Assembly: GCA_019119995.1 (NCBI GenBank)
Contig: DWVY01000003.1
Location: forward strand, 1 to 64,000
Reading direction: 5' to 3'
Length of the DNA stretch: 64,000 nucleotides
Source of the DNA: Candidatus Mediterraneibacter faecavium
GTDB taxonomy: Bacteria > Bacillota > Clostridia > Lachnospirales > Lachnospiraceae
Shown here: piece after piece, positions 19,364 to 28,142 of the stretch
Layout: each line of letters starts with the position of its first letter
Position numbering within the stretch: position 1 is the stretch's first letter
The notes under the pieces: generated by a model
Databases searched by the model: none
What the model was told of the DNA's origin: nothing
Seen by the model: only the letters and a program-made list of their open reading frames with translations
Made by a program: the position numbers and the translations under genes

Positions 19364-20728
19364 TTACAATCCGAAAAATACCGTTACGATATTAAAGTAC
19401 ACGAGGATCGTGCAGGTATCCAGTATCGTAGTGATCAGAGGCGCCGCCATGATCGCCGGATCGAGCCCGATCTTCTTCGCCGCCAGCGGCAGTACGCACC
19501 CGATGCATTTTGCCATGATGACAACCGCGATCATCGTGATCCCCAGCGCCAGCGCCAGCATGATATTCCAGTCATACATCAGACAGATGCGGATCCCGTT
19601 TACGATCGCCAGTAAAGTTCCTACAATCAGCGCCACGCGGATCTCCTTAAAGATAACCCGGAAGATGTCTTTAAACTCGATCTCTCCTACCGCCAGTCCG
19701 CGGATCATCAGGGTAGATATCTGCGATCCGCAGTTACCGCCCGTACCCATGAGCATCGGGATAAATGTGATGAGTACAGGCATCACTGCCATTGCATTTT
19801 CATAGTATCCAAGTATCTCCCCCGAGACAGTCGACGAGAGCATCATGATCATCAGCCACGGAGTCCTGTTCTTCGCCTGCTGGAACACAGAACTCTCAAA
19901 GTAAGAGTCGTCGTCAGGGCTGACGCCGGCCATCATGCTCATATCTTCCGTGGTCTCATCCTGCAGGACGAGCATCGCATCGTCAACAGTTACGATTCCC
20001 ACAAGGCAGTCCTCGTGATCGATGATCGGGATCGCCACAAGACCGTATTTATTGATCATATTCGCCACATGCTCCTGATCGTCCAGTGTCCGCGCATAGA
20101 GCACATTCTCATCCATGATCTCCTCTATCTTACGGGATTCACCGGCAGTGAGCAGGTCTTTGACGTCCACCATGCCGATCAGCTTCTTCTTTTCCGTCAC
20201 ATAACATGTATAGATCGTTTCCTTATTGATACCGACCTGCCGGATCTTGAGGATCGCATCCGCCACAGTCATCTCCTTGCGCAGACTGATATATTCGATA
20301 TTCATGATACTGCCGGCACTGTCCTCGGGATACTGGAGCAGGGCATTGATCTTCTGTCTCGTATCCTCGTCCGTCGCCATCAGGAGACGGTCTACGACAT
20401 TGGCCGGCATTTCCTCCAGGACATCTACCGTATCATCGACGTACATCTCGTCCATGACTTCTTCCAGCTCCGAATCCGTCAGCGCATTGATCAGATCCTC
20501 GCGCATGTCGCTGTTCATATCCGTAAATACTTCCGCCGCCTCTTCCTTCGCCAGAAGGCGGAATACAAGCGTCCGCTGCTTTTTATCCAATTCCTCGAAA
20601 GCATCAACAATGTCCACAGGATGCATGGATTCCAGCTCTTCCTTCAATTGTTTAAATTCATGCCTGTCAAGCAGTTCGGCCATGCGTTCTGCATCTATAC
20701 CGAAATTCTTTCCGAAGTCCTTTTCCAT
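19364..20728 (-). CDS. mgtE: Magnesium transporter MgtE
   Basis: The 454-residue protein is the MgtE Mg2+ channel/transporter: a helical N domain (residues about 15-130), two CBS domains (about 135-260) that sense cytosolic Mg2+, and five C-terminal membrane helices containing the pore block PMLMGTGGNCGSQ. Length is typical. A GGGTG site precedes the ATG. It is monocistronic and diverges from tmcAL; I see no room for an M-box riboswitch in the 115-nt gap. Confidence 0.95.
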   Translation of the reverse strand: MEKDFGKNFGIDAERMAELLDRHEFKQLKEELESMHPVDIVDAFEELDKKQRTLVFRLLAKEEAAEVFTDMNSDMREDLINALTDSELEEVMDEMYVDDTVDVLEEMPANVVDRLLMATDEDTRQKINALLQYPEDSAGSIMNIEYISLRKEMTVADAILKIRQVGINKETIYTCYVTEKKKLIGMVDVKDLLTAGESRKIEEIMDENVLYARTLDDQEHVANMINKYGLVAIPIIDHEDCLVGIVTVDDAMLVLQDETTEDMSMMAGVSPDDDSYFESSVFQQAKNRTPWLMIMMLSSTVSGEILGYYENAMAVMPVLITFIPMLMGTGGNCGSQISTLMIRGLAVGEIEFKDIFRVIFKEIRVALIVGTLLAIVNGIRICLMYDWNIMLALALGITMIAVVIMAKCIGCVLPLAAKKIGLDPAIMAAPLITTILDTCTILVYFNIVTVFFGL

Positions 20729-20843
20729 GCGATCACCCTTTTCAAAATTTTAGTATTTCATAATATAGTTGATTGATTGCCTCTATGTGAAGCCGCCTTT
20801 TTATAGTATAATATGGTAGAAATTGATATACAAGGAGATTCTT

Positions 20844-22133
20844 ATGAAAATTGTCGGACTGATCACTGAATATAATCCGTTCCACAACGGCCACCTTCAC
20901 CACATAAAAGAAGCCCTGCGCATCACCGGTGCGGACGCCGCCATCGTGGTCATGAGCGGGGACTATGTGCAGAGAGGCGTTCCCGCTGTCATGCCAAAGA
21001 GGCTGCGCGCCGAGATGGCTTTAAAATGCGGCGCGGCCGCTGTATTTGAGCTGCCGGTCTGCTACGCATCCGGGAGCGCGGAATATTTTGCCACGGGCGC
21101 CGTATCTCTTCTCGATCAGCTGGGGATCGTGGACAGCCTCTGCTTCGGCAGCGAATGCAATGACATTGACGCGCTCAGCCGGATCGCCGGCATTCTCCTG
21201 GCTGAGCCTGCAAAATACCGCAGTCTCCTGAAAAGCCACTTGAAAAACGGTCAGTCTTATCCTGCCGCACGCATGCGTGCCGTCTCAGAATATCTGGGCG
21301 CATCGTCCTGCGTTTCAGTGCTTAACGATCCGAACAACATCCTCGGGATCGAATATCTGAAAGCCCTGAAAAAACTCGAAAGCCCGATCAAACCCTATAC
21401 GATCAGAAGAGTCGGATCCCATTACCATGACCGGGAGCTCTCCGGTGAGCACTTAAGTTCCGCATCTGCCATCCGGTCCCTTTTAGCCTACTCCGGATCC
21501 GCGCTGCAGACAGACCGCTTTGGCGGCACTTTTGAAGACTTATCCCTCTCCGGCATCTTAAATGAACTGGAGGGGCAAGTTCCTTCCTGCTGTCTGGAAC
21601 TGTTAAAAGACTATCACAGAGTCTCGTATCCGGTGTACCAGAATGATTTCTCGCTTATTTTGAAATATAAGCTCCTGAACAAACGTCCGGAAAGCCTGCT
21701 CCGCTACATGGATGTATCAGAAGAACTTGCAAACCGGATCTGCGGACAGCTTGATAATTATTTTAACTACAAACAATTCTGCGAACTGCTGAAAACAAGG
21801 GAGACCACACAGACCCGTATCAACCGGGCACTCCTCCACATTATGCTGGGGATCAAAAAGCAGGATGTCTCAGAATATATAAACAGCGGGTATCACAGTT
21901 ACGCCCGCCTGCTCGGCGTCAGAAAAGACAAAGAGAAACTATTGTCCCGCATCGCAAAAGCAGGCTCACTGACACTGCTCACGCGGCTTACAGACAGCGA
22001 CAGCCTTCCCGCCGCCGGCAGAAAAATGCTCCGGAACGATATCCTCGCATCCAACCTGTATACATCCGTCGTGACAGATAAATACAAGACAGCATATCAA
22101 AATGAATATAAGCAGAGGCTCCTCAAAATATAA
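20844..22133 (+). CDS. tmcAL: tRNA(Met) cytidine acetate ligase TmcAL
   Basis: The 429-residue protein matches the YlbM/TmcAL nucleotidyltransferase family, which makes N4-acetylcytidine at the wobble position of elongator tRNA-Met using acetate and ATP. The nucleotidyltransferase motif EYNPFHNGHLHH is at residues 8-19 and GSECND near 95. The start at 20844 is chosen for AGGAG 6 nt upstream. A -10 TATAAT is at 20807-20812. The stop codon is followed after 4 nt by palindromic element A2. The family needs acetate, made by the neighbouring pta-ackA pathway. Confidence 0.93.
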   Translation: MKIVGLITEYNPFHNGHLHHIKEALRITGADAAIVVMSGDYVQRGVPAVMPKRLRAEMALKCGAAAVFELPVCYASGSAEYFATGAVSLLDQLGIVDSLCFGSECNDIDALSRIAGILLAEPAKYRSLLKSHLKNGQSYPAARMRAVSEYLGASSCVSVLNDPNNILGIEYLKALKKLESPIKPYTIRRVGSHYHDRELSGEHLSSASAIRSLLAYSGSALQTDRFGGTFEDLSLSGILNELEGQVPSCCLELLKDYHRVSYPVYQNDFSLILKYKLLNKRPESLLRYMDVSEELANRICGQLDNYFNYKQFCELLKTRETTQTRINRALLHIMLGIKKQDVSEYINSGYHSYARLLGVRKDKEKLLSRIAKAGSLTLLTRLTDSDSLPAAGRKMLRNDILASNLYTSVVTDKYKTAYQNEYKQRLLKI

Positions 22134-22137
22134 AATT

Positions 22138-22501
22138 CGTGTTTGCCAGCGAGATACTTTCAATAAATCATCCGAAAATCAATCGGATACAGTGGATTGT
22201 TGACTCACGTATCCGGGATGGGCGGGGAGGAGATGCTTCCGGCTCCGGTTACGGAATATAAGATAAAGTAACAAACCTGTGATACAGCTAAAAACAATCA
22301 GGAAAATGAACAACTCGTTTCACTCAAACAATTTCATTTTCCTGATTAACGCTGCATCCCAGGTTTTAACTTTATCTAATATCCCTTTACAGTCACCGGC
22401 AGCATCTCCTCCCCGCCCATCCCGAAAGGTGCATCAAAGGGGGCTGTATCCGAATGATTTTCTACGTTCATCCAATCGGAAGTATCTCCCCGACAATCAC
22501 G
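22138..22501 (+). repeat. Family A palindromic element, copy A2
   Basis: A 364-bp giant imperfect hairpin begins 4 nt after the tmcAL stop. Its ends are inverted repeats (CGTGTTTGCCAGCGAGATAC... and its complement at 22477-22501). Next inward come long arms (conserved GGATACAG, GATGGGCGGGGAGGAGATGC and complement), then a 117-bp core hairpin at 22261-22377. The core pairs AGATAAAGT with ACTTTATCT, then AACCTG/CAGGTT, then AATCAGGAAAATGAA with its complement. No gene is present. It lacks a T-tract, so a simple terminator role is not evident. Confidence 0.85.
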
Positions 22502-22502
22502 G

Positions 22503-23071
22503 AATTAGATAAACCGAGTCGAAAGGGGAACTGTATCGGGGCGGATACCTGAAATCTTAGTTTGTAAAGTTCCGATCTCTTCGTGTTTGTCGAAAGGCTA
22601 ACGCCGCAGTAGAAGAAAGTATATTGATCGGATAAAGGACGCAGAAAAGGAGAATACTGCAACGCTGTGCCGACCCGCTCTGTCTCATCCAGTCGGTAAT
22701 CTTTCTTCTCACCGCCGCTTCATCTTTCAACAAACACTCATTAAAAGTTGGAAGAAGCCGGGACTTCACAAACTAAGATTTCAGGTATTCCACCCGATAT
22801 AGAAACCGGTAAATCGTGGGGCTGAGTCCAGACCGCGATGATTTCTGGTCCGCTTGATCAAACACTATCTGCCGTATGGTTCCATGTCAAGTCCTTGCCT
22901 GTAAACAGGTGCTCCGCAGGCTTGACATGGAACCATACGGCAGATATAAAACAAACAAGCGGAACCAGAAATCTCCATATCCGGAAACGGTTCACCAGCC
23001 AGTAATAATATTAGTTTCTACGACAGCGCCTTTGTCGACACAGCTCCCCCCTCGACTCGCTTTATCTAATT
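22503..23071. repeat. Element D: 569-bp palindromic element between A2 and A3
   Basis: It has terminal inverted repeats of about 32 bp (starting AATTAGATAAACCGAGTCGA and ending with its near complement) and contains two large hairpins. Hairpin 1 (22533-22801) has arms pairing TATCGGG...ACCTGAAATCTTAGTTTGT with its near-perfect complement at 22763-22801, plus an inner imperfect inverted repeat. Hairpin 2 (22839-22973) has a perfect 25-bp stem, 22867-22891 with 22921-22945, around a 29-nt loop, and an outer stem of GATTTCTGGT. No credible gene: open frames here are only palindrome arms. Confidence 0.8.
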
Positions 23072-23072
23072 T

Positions 23073-23433
23073 GTGATTGTCGGGAAGATACTTCCGATTG
23101 GATGAACGAAGAAAAACAGCCGGATACAGCCCTATTGATAAACCTTCCGGATCAGACGGGATTGTAATGTGGACGGTGACTGTGGAAAGGGATTAGAGAT
23201 AGTTCAAGCCCGTGGTGCGGCGTTAATCCGGGAAAGGATGTTGTCTGAACGAAGTGAGTTCTTCCTTTCCCGGATTGCTTTTAGCCGTATCACGGGCTTG
23301 TTACTATCTCTTATGCCCTGTAACCGGAGCCGGAAACATTACAATCCCGCCTGATCCGGTTACGCATATCGATCCGCTGTATCCGGGTGATTTTCGAATC
23401 TTATCTCCAACGGCGTTCAATTCAACAAACACG
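23073..23433 (-). repeat. Family A palindromic element, copy A3
   Basis: A 361-bp element whose proximal end lies 3 nt after the icd stop codon. Its long arms match A2 in inverted orientation. The 117-bp core hairpin (23195-23311) pairs AGAGATAGT/ACTATCTCT, CAAGCCCGTG/CACGGGCTTG and AATCCGGGAAAGGA with its complement. The proximal terminal repeat is altered by extra bases compared with A1 and A4. Confidence 0.85.
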
Positions 23434-23436
23434 AAT

Positions 23437-24633
23437 TTACAGTCTCTTTGCGATTGCTTTGATAAACTGCTCGCTGTTTAACACGGTCGGATCCTCGATC
23501 GTTGTGATCAGTGCCAGGTCTTTTGTCATCTCGCCTGCCTCGATCGTATCGATGGTTGCTTTCTCCAGGCGGTCAGCGAATTCCATCAGTTCTTTATTGC
23601 CGTCCAGTTCACCGCGCTTACGGAGCGCGCCCGTCCACGCGAAGATCGTTGCCACGGAGTTTGTGGATGTCTCCTCGCCTTTTAAGTGTTTATAGTAATG
23701 GCGCTGTACTGTCCCGTGGGCTGCCTCGTACTCATAGTATCCTTCCGGGGATACGAGCACGGATGTCATCATTGCAAGGGAACCGAATGCGGAGGAGATC
23801 ATATCGCTCATCACATCGCCGTCGTAGTTCTTGCATGCCCAGATATATCCGCCCTGGGATTTCATCACTCGTGCCACCGCGTCATCGATCAGAGTGTAGA
23901 AATACTCGATCCCTGCTTCTTTGAACTTCTCATCGAATTCTGCATCGTAGATCTCCTGGAAAATATCTTTAAATGTATGGTCGTATTTTTTAGAGATCGT
24001 ATCTTTTGTAGCGAACCACAGATCCTGTTTCGTATCAAGTGCATAGGAGAAGCAGCTTCTTGCGAAACTCTCGATGGACTTGTTGAGATTGTGCATGCCC
24101 TGTACGATGCCCGGACCGTCGAAATTATGTACCAGTTCTTTTGTCTGGCTTCCGTCTTCCGCCGTGTACACAAGCTCCACTTTGCCGGCTCCCGGTATCT
24201 TCATCTCAGATCCCTTATAGACGTCACCGTATGCATGTCTTGCGATCGTGATCGGTTTCTTCCAGTTTTTCACACATGGTTCAATGCCTTTTACGACGAT
24301 CGGGGCACGGAATACTGTTCCGTCAAGGATCGCACGGATCGTTCCGTTCGGGCTCTTCCACATCTCTTTCAAGTTGTACTCATCCATACGTGCGGCATTC
24401 GGTGTGATCGTTGCGCACTTTACGGCTACTTTGTATTTCTTTGTAGCCATCGCCGAATCTACCGTAACCTGGTCATTTGTCTCATTTCTGTGCTCAAGCC
24501 CCAGATCATAGTACTCTGTCTTAAGATCAATATACGGAATGAGCAGCTCATCCTTGATCATCTTCCAGAGAATCCTTGTCATCTCGTCTCCGTCCATCTC
24601 TACCAGTGGTGTTGTCATCTTAATCTTCGCCAT
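23437..24633 (-). CDS. icd: NADP-dependent isocitrate dehydrogenase (eukaryotic-type)
   Basis: The 398-residue enzyme decarboxylates isocitrate to 2-oxoglutarate for glutamate synthesis. It resembles the homodimeric eukaryotic-type (subfamily II) NADP-IDH, not the E. coli type: [17 protein letters not shown] at the N terminus, [16 protein letters not shown], and [10 protein letters not shown] near residue 305. AGGAGG lies 8 nt before the ATG. It is the last gene of a probable operon with Re-type citrate synthase and a GntR regulator, so the operon runs from oxaloacetate and acetyl-CoA towards 2-oxoglutarate; aconitase is not in the window. Confidence 0.95.
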   Translation of the reverse strand: MAKIKMTTPLVEMDGDEMTRILWKMIKDELLIPYIDLKTEYYDLGLEHRNETNDQVTVDSAMATKKYKVAVKCATITPNAARMDEYNLKEMWKSPNGTIRAILDGTVFRAPIVVKGIEPCVKNWKKPITIARHAYGDVYKGSEMKIPGAGKVELVYTAEDGSQTKELVHNFDGPGIVQGMHNLNKSIESFARSCFSYALDTKQDLWFATKDTISKKYDHTFKDIFQEIYDAEFDEKFKEAGIEYFYTLIDDAVARVMKSQGGYIWACKNYDGDVMSDMISSAFGSLAMMTSVLVSPEGYYEYEAAHGTVQRHYYKHLKGEETSTNSVATIFAWTGALRKRGELDGNKELMEFADRLEKATIDTIEAGEMTKDLALITTIEDPTVLNSEQFIKAIAKRL

Positions 24634-24677
24634 TGTCTGTCTCCTCCTACCTTTCTTTTTCCTTACAGCGCAGCATA

Positions 24678-25343
24678 CTACTGAGCGCGATAGCCCTGTT
24701 TCTTCAGGTTCTGCATCACGTGCAGGATATGCTCATTTGCAAGCTGTTCCGCCATCTCTGCATCTCGTTCTTTGATCGCCCGCAGGATCTGACGGTGCTC
24801 CCTTATAGATTTTCTCGCCCGTTCTTCTGAAACGATGGACGACTTTCTCGCCATCTGCACGTAATTATGAAAATCCGTCAGAACGTGGCTCAGTATCCTG
24901 CTTCCCGAAGCCTCATAGAGGATCGCGTGGAATCTGCCGTCAAGCGCAGCCACCTGCGGCACGCTGAACCCGCTCTCTCTGTTCATCTGGAACTCAGAGA
25001 GCATCAGTGTCTCTTCCAGTTCATCGAGCTGTTTCTCGGTGATATGTTCTGTGGCCCATCTGGCGCACAATCCTTCCAGATGCGACCGCACCATATAGAT
25101 ATCCCAGATATCTTTCTGGCTGATCCCTGTCACATAGGCGCCCCTGTTGGGAATGATCGTCACCAGCCCCTCCAGCTCGAGCTGGCGCAGTGCCTCTCTG
25201 ACGGGAGTACGGCTCACTCCTAATTCTTTCCCGATCGTATTCTCTCTGAGTTCATCATTTTCCTTATATTTTCCATCGAGGATATCTTCGCGGATCTTCT
25301 GGAAAACGCGCCCGCTAAGGGAATGATCCTGGTATTCTTCCAT
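24678..25343 (-). CDS. GntR family transcriptional regulator, FadR subfamily
   Basis: The 221-residue protein has an N-terminal winged helix (residues about 10-75, with [19 protein letters not shown]) and a C-terminal all-helical FCD effector domain, so it belongs to the FadR subfamily, whose members usually sense small carboxylates. It sits between the citrate synthase-like gene and icd in one operon, suggesting control by a tricarboxylate or 2-oxo acid. The candidate operator TTGTATACAA overlaps the operon promoter. Ligand and autoregulation are inferred. AGGAGG precedes the ATG. Confidence 0.9.
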   Translation of the reverse strand: MEEYQDHSLSGRVFQKIREDILDGKYKENDELRENTIGKELGVSRTPVREALRQLELEGLVTIIPNRGAYVTGISQKDIWDIYMVRSHLEGLCARWATEHITEKQLDELEETLMLSEFQMNRESGFSVPQVAALDGRFHAILYEASGSRILSHVLTDFHNYVQMARKSSIVSEERARKSIREHRQILRAIKERDAEMAEQLANEHILHVMQNLKKQGYRAQ

Positions 25344-25359
25344 TCTGAAGTCCTCCTGG

Positions 25360-26748
25360 TCACAATGTCATATGCAGCTCTTTGCACACACGTTCTATTT
25401 TGTCAATTAATTCTTCATCTGTCAAGACCGTAACTCTGCCATCCTCATATTCTTGATCCACACTCGCCTTTACCATCTGCACCAGTTCCGAATTCTTATC
25501 CACCTCACGGTCTCCGGAAAGTTTATAATATGTATTGATCCAGTAGGCGATGCCGGCAGCTCCGGAAGTATTGGAAACTGATACGAGCGCCGGGCGGTTC
25601 AGGAATTTGTCTGTATCAAATATGTTGTAGATCTCTTCGTTCTTGAGCATGCCGTCCGCGTGGATCCCGGCTCTTGTCACATTAAAGTTTTTCCCTACGA
25701 AAGGCGTCCTTGACGGGATGTGATAGCCGATCTCTTTTTCATAGTATTCTGCAAGTTCCGTGATCACCGTCGTATCCATCCCGTCCAGCGTCCCGCGAAG
25801 CTGTGCATATTCAAATACCATCGCCTCAAGCGGTGTATTCCCCGTGCGCTCCCCGATACCGAACAGGGAACAGTTGACGCCGCACGCGCCGTAGAGCCAT
25901 GCCGTGCTTGAATTGTTCACAGCCTTATAGAAATCATTGTGTCCGTGGAATTCGATCAGCTCGCTGGGCACGCCTGCATGGGTCATCAGACCGTAAATAA
26001 TGCCGGGGATCGATCTCGGGATCACGGCTCCCGGATAATTCACCCCATATCCCATCGTATCGCAGACACGGATCTTCACCGGTATCTTATATTCGTCCAT
26101 CAGTTTCATCAGTTCCACACAGAACGGGATCACAAAGCCGTAAATGTCCGACCGCGTGATATCTTCCAGGTGGCATCTTGGCTTCACTCCCGTCTCCATG
26201 CATTCCCGCACGACGGAAAGATAATGCTCCATCGCCTGCCTTCTCGTCATTTTCAGCTTATAAAAGATATGATAATCAGAGCAGCTCACAAGTATACCCG
26301 TTTCTTTGAGCCCGATCTCTTTTACAAGTTCGAAATCCTTTTTGCTTGCCCGGATCCAGCTTGTCACTTCGGGAAATTCATATCCTTTTTCCAGGCAACG
26401 GTACACCGCGTCCCTGTCTTTTTTACTATAGAGGAAGAATTCACTCTGGCGGATCTTCCCGTTCGGGCCGCCCAGCCGGTGCAGATGATCATAGATCGTC
26501 ACGATCTGATCCGTAGTGTACGGAGCTCTTGACTGCTGCCCGTCCCGGAACGTGGTATCTGTGATCCATATCTCATCCGGCATGTGATGGGGGACGATCC
26601 TGTCGTTAAACGCGATCTTCGGTATCTCATCATAGCGGAACAGATTGCGGAACACGTTCGGCGTATCCACATCCACCAACGGATACATGTGCTCTTCCAG
26701 TTCCAGGAGATTCGTGTGCTCATTCAAAAAAACTTTTCTGTTTTCCAT
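25360..26748 (-). CDS. Probable Re-citrate synthase (isopropylmalate synthase-like)
   Basis: The 462-residue protein is an HMGL-like TIM-barrel enzyme of the 2-isopropylmalate/homocitrate synthase superfamily, with ITDTTFRDGQQSR near residue 65 and the metal-binding EFHGHNDFYKAVN. From family knowledge, clostridial relatives include Re-citrate synthase, which condenses oxaloacetate and acetyl-CoA. Position in an operon with icd supports that role; it lacks a LeuA-type regulatory domain. Citramalate or homocitrate synthase remain possible. The start at 26748 has GGAGGAAG 7 nt upstream. Confidence 0.7.
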   Translation of the reverse strand: MENRKVFLNEHTNLLELEEHMYPLVDVDTPNVFRNLFRYDEIPKIAFNDRIVPHHMPDEIWITDTTFRDGQQSRAPYTTDQIVTIYDHLHRLGGPNGKIRQSEFFLYSKKDRDAVYRCLEKGYEFPEVTSWIRASKKDFELVKEIGLKETGILVSCSDYHIFYKLKMTRRQAMEHYLSVVRECMETGVKPRCHLEDITRSDIYGFVIPFCVELMKLMDEYKIPVKIRVCDTMGYGVNYPGAVIPRSIPGIIYGLMTHAGVPSELIEFHGHNDFYKAVNNSSTAWLYGACGVNCSLFGIGERTGNTPLEAMVFEYAQLRGTLDGMDTTVITELAEYYEKEIGYHIPSRTPFVGKNFNVTRAGIHADGMLKNEEIYNIFDTDKFLNRPALVSVSNTSGAAGIAYWINTYYKLSGDREVDKNSELVQMVKASVDQEYEDGRVTVLTDEELIDKIERVCKELHMTL

Positions 26749-26800
26749 TTGTTTCTTCCTCCATTGTTCCAACTGCAGTGTATTCTTGTATTCGTGTATA

Positions 26801-26829
26801 ATTGTATACAAGTGTGCAATCATTGTCAA
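26801..26829 (-). promoter_or_regulatory. Promoter and GntR-type operator of the citrate synthase-gntR-icd operon
   Basis: On the minus strand a consensus TTGACA (26824-26829) and TACAAT (26801-26806) are separated by 17 nt. The perfect palindrome TTGTATACAA (26802-26811) overlaps the -10 and fits the TNGTNNNACNA-like half-site rule of FadR-type regulators. Occupancy would block RNA polymerase. Confidence 0.75.
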
Positions 26830-26831
26830 CT

Positions 26832-26877
26832 ATAAAAAAGCCGGATAGACACAGTTTTCTCCTGTATCCGTCCGGCT
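26832..26877 (-). terminator. Terminator of the leuB-ilvD-ilvB-serC-serA operon
   Basis: On the minus strand AGCCGGACGGATACAG pairs with CTGTGTCTATCCGGCT and is followed by TTTTTTAT. It sits 100 nt after the serA stop and just before the next promoter. Confidence 0.8.
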
Positions 26878-26977
26878 CCTTTGCCGTCTGTATAGCGCCG
26901 GAAATCCGCCCGCGGGTTCTGGCTCTCAACTTTTGATCTTTCCTTTCCGCTTCAGCGGATCGCTCTGACTTTCAGCT

Positions 26978-28141
26978 TCAGCGGATCACTCGTACTTTCA
27001 GCACTCCGCCCACAGCTGAGATCTGCTCTTCCAACTCTGCAGACACTTCCGAGTCTACATCGATCATCGTATATGCGTACTCTTTCCTGCTCTTATTTGT
27101 CATAAGGGCGATATTCATGTCTTTTTCAGCAAGCAGTGTGGTAAACTGGCCCAGCATGTTCGGGATATTCTTATGCAGGATCGTGATCCTCTCTCCCTCT
27201 CCTTTGACGCCCATATTGCAGTCCGGATAGTTTACCGAATGTGTGATATTTCCGTTCTCGAGGAAATCTCTCAGCTCTGCTGCCGCCATCTTTGCGCAGT
27301 TGTCTTCCGACTCTTCTGTAGAAGCGCCGAGGTGGGGGATCACGATGGCATTTTTCACCCCTACGATCTCCTTTGTCGGGAAATCCGTCACATAGGAGCG
27401 CACTTTTCCGGAGACAAGCGCGTCAACGATATCTTCCTGATCGACCAACACGTCGCGGGCAAAGTTCAGGATCACCACGCCGTCTTTCATCAGGCTGATC
27501 GCATTCTTATCGATCATGCCCTTTGTATCCTCTGTCGCGGGCACATGGATCGTGATATAATCACACTCCTTGTACAGTTCATCCACTGTTTTCGCATGGT
27601 GGATGCTGCGCGACAGATTCCATGCAGCGTCAACAGACACATAGGGGTCATATCCGTAGACGTCCATCCCGAGATGGACCGCCACGTTCGCGACACGCAC
27701 TCCGATTGCTCCCAGACCGATCACGCCAAGCTTCTTGCCCTGGATCTCTGTCCCGGCGAATGCCTTTTTCTTCTTCTCTGTGATCTTTGCGATATCTCCG
27801 TCTTCTTCATACTCCTGTACCCAGTTGATGCCGCCGATGATATCACGGGCAGCCAGCAGCATTCCCGCGATCACAAGCTCTTTTACGCCGTTCGCATTCG
27901 CCCCCGGCGTGTTGAATACAACGATCCCTTCATCCGCGCACCGCTCCAACGGGATATTATTCACACCGGCTCCGGCGCGTGCGATCGCTTTTAAATTCCT
28001 GCCGAACTCCATATCATGCATCTTGGCGCTCCGTACAAGGATGGCGTCCGCCTCTTCAGCATTTCCGACAGCAACATAATTTTCATCCAACTGTCCTAAT
28101 CCCACTTCCGAGATCGGATTCAGGCAATGATATTTATACAT
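26978..28141 (-). CDS. serA: D-3-phosphoglycerate dehydrogenase
   Basis: The 387-residue enzyme oxidises 3-phosphoglycerate to 3-phosphohydroxypyruvate, the first step of serine synthesis. It has the D-isomer-specific dehydrogenase fold, the NAD-binding loop GLGAIGVRVANVA near residue 150, and a C-terminal ACT domain (about residues 315-387) that would bind serine. The ATG lies 1 nt after the serC stop codon, with GAGGAG inside serC, so translation is coupled. The start at 28141 replaces a longer frame. Confidence 0.95.
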   Translation of the reverse strand: MYKYHCLNPISEVGLGQLDENYVAVGNAEEADAILVRSAKMHDMEFGRNLKAIARAGAGVNNIPLERCADEGIVVFNTPGANANGVKELVIAGMLLAARDIIGGINWVQEYEEDGDIAKITEKKKKAFAGTEIQGKKLGVIGLGAIGVRVANVAVHLGMDVYGYDPYVSVDAAWNLSRSIHHAKTVDELYKECDYITIHVPATEDTKGMIDKNAISLMKDGVVILNFARDVLVDQEDIVDALVSGKVRSYVTDFPTKEIVGVKNAIVIPHLGASTEESEDNCAKMAAAELRDFLENGNITHSVNYPDCNMGVKGEGERITILHKNIPNMLGQFTTLLAEKDMNIALMTNKSRKEYAYTMIDVDSEVSAELEEQISAVGGVLKVRVIR

Positions 28142-28142
28142 C

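Noticed and set aside
20729-20843. Mg2+ riboswitch (M-box) before mgtE.
   Set aside because: The 115-nt gap to the divergent gene is too short and lacks the conserved M-box elements.
22557-22769. Open frame of about 70 codons inside element D.
   Set aside because: It is produced by the paired arms of a palindrome, has no ribosome-binding site and no recognisable domain.
22138-23433. CRISPR array or retron as an explanation of the repeats.
   Set aside because: There are no short regularly spaced direct repeats, no Cas or reverse transcriptase genes, and the repeats are inverted pairs.
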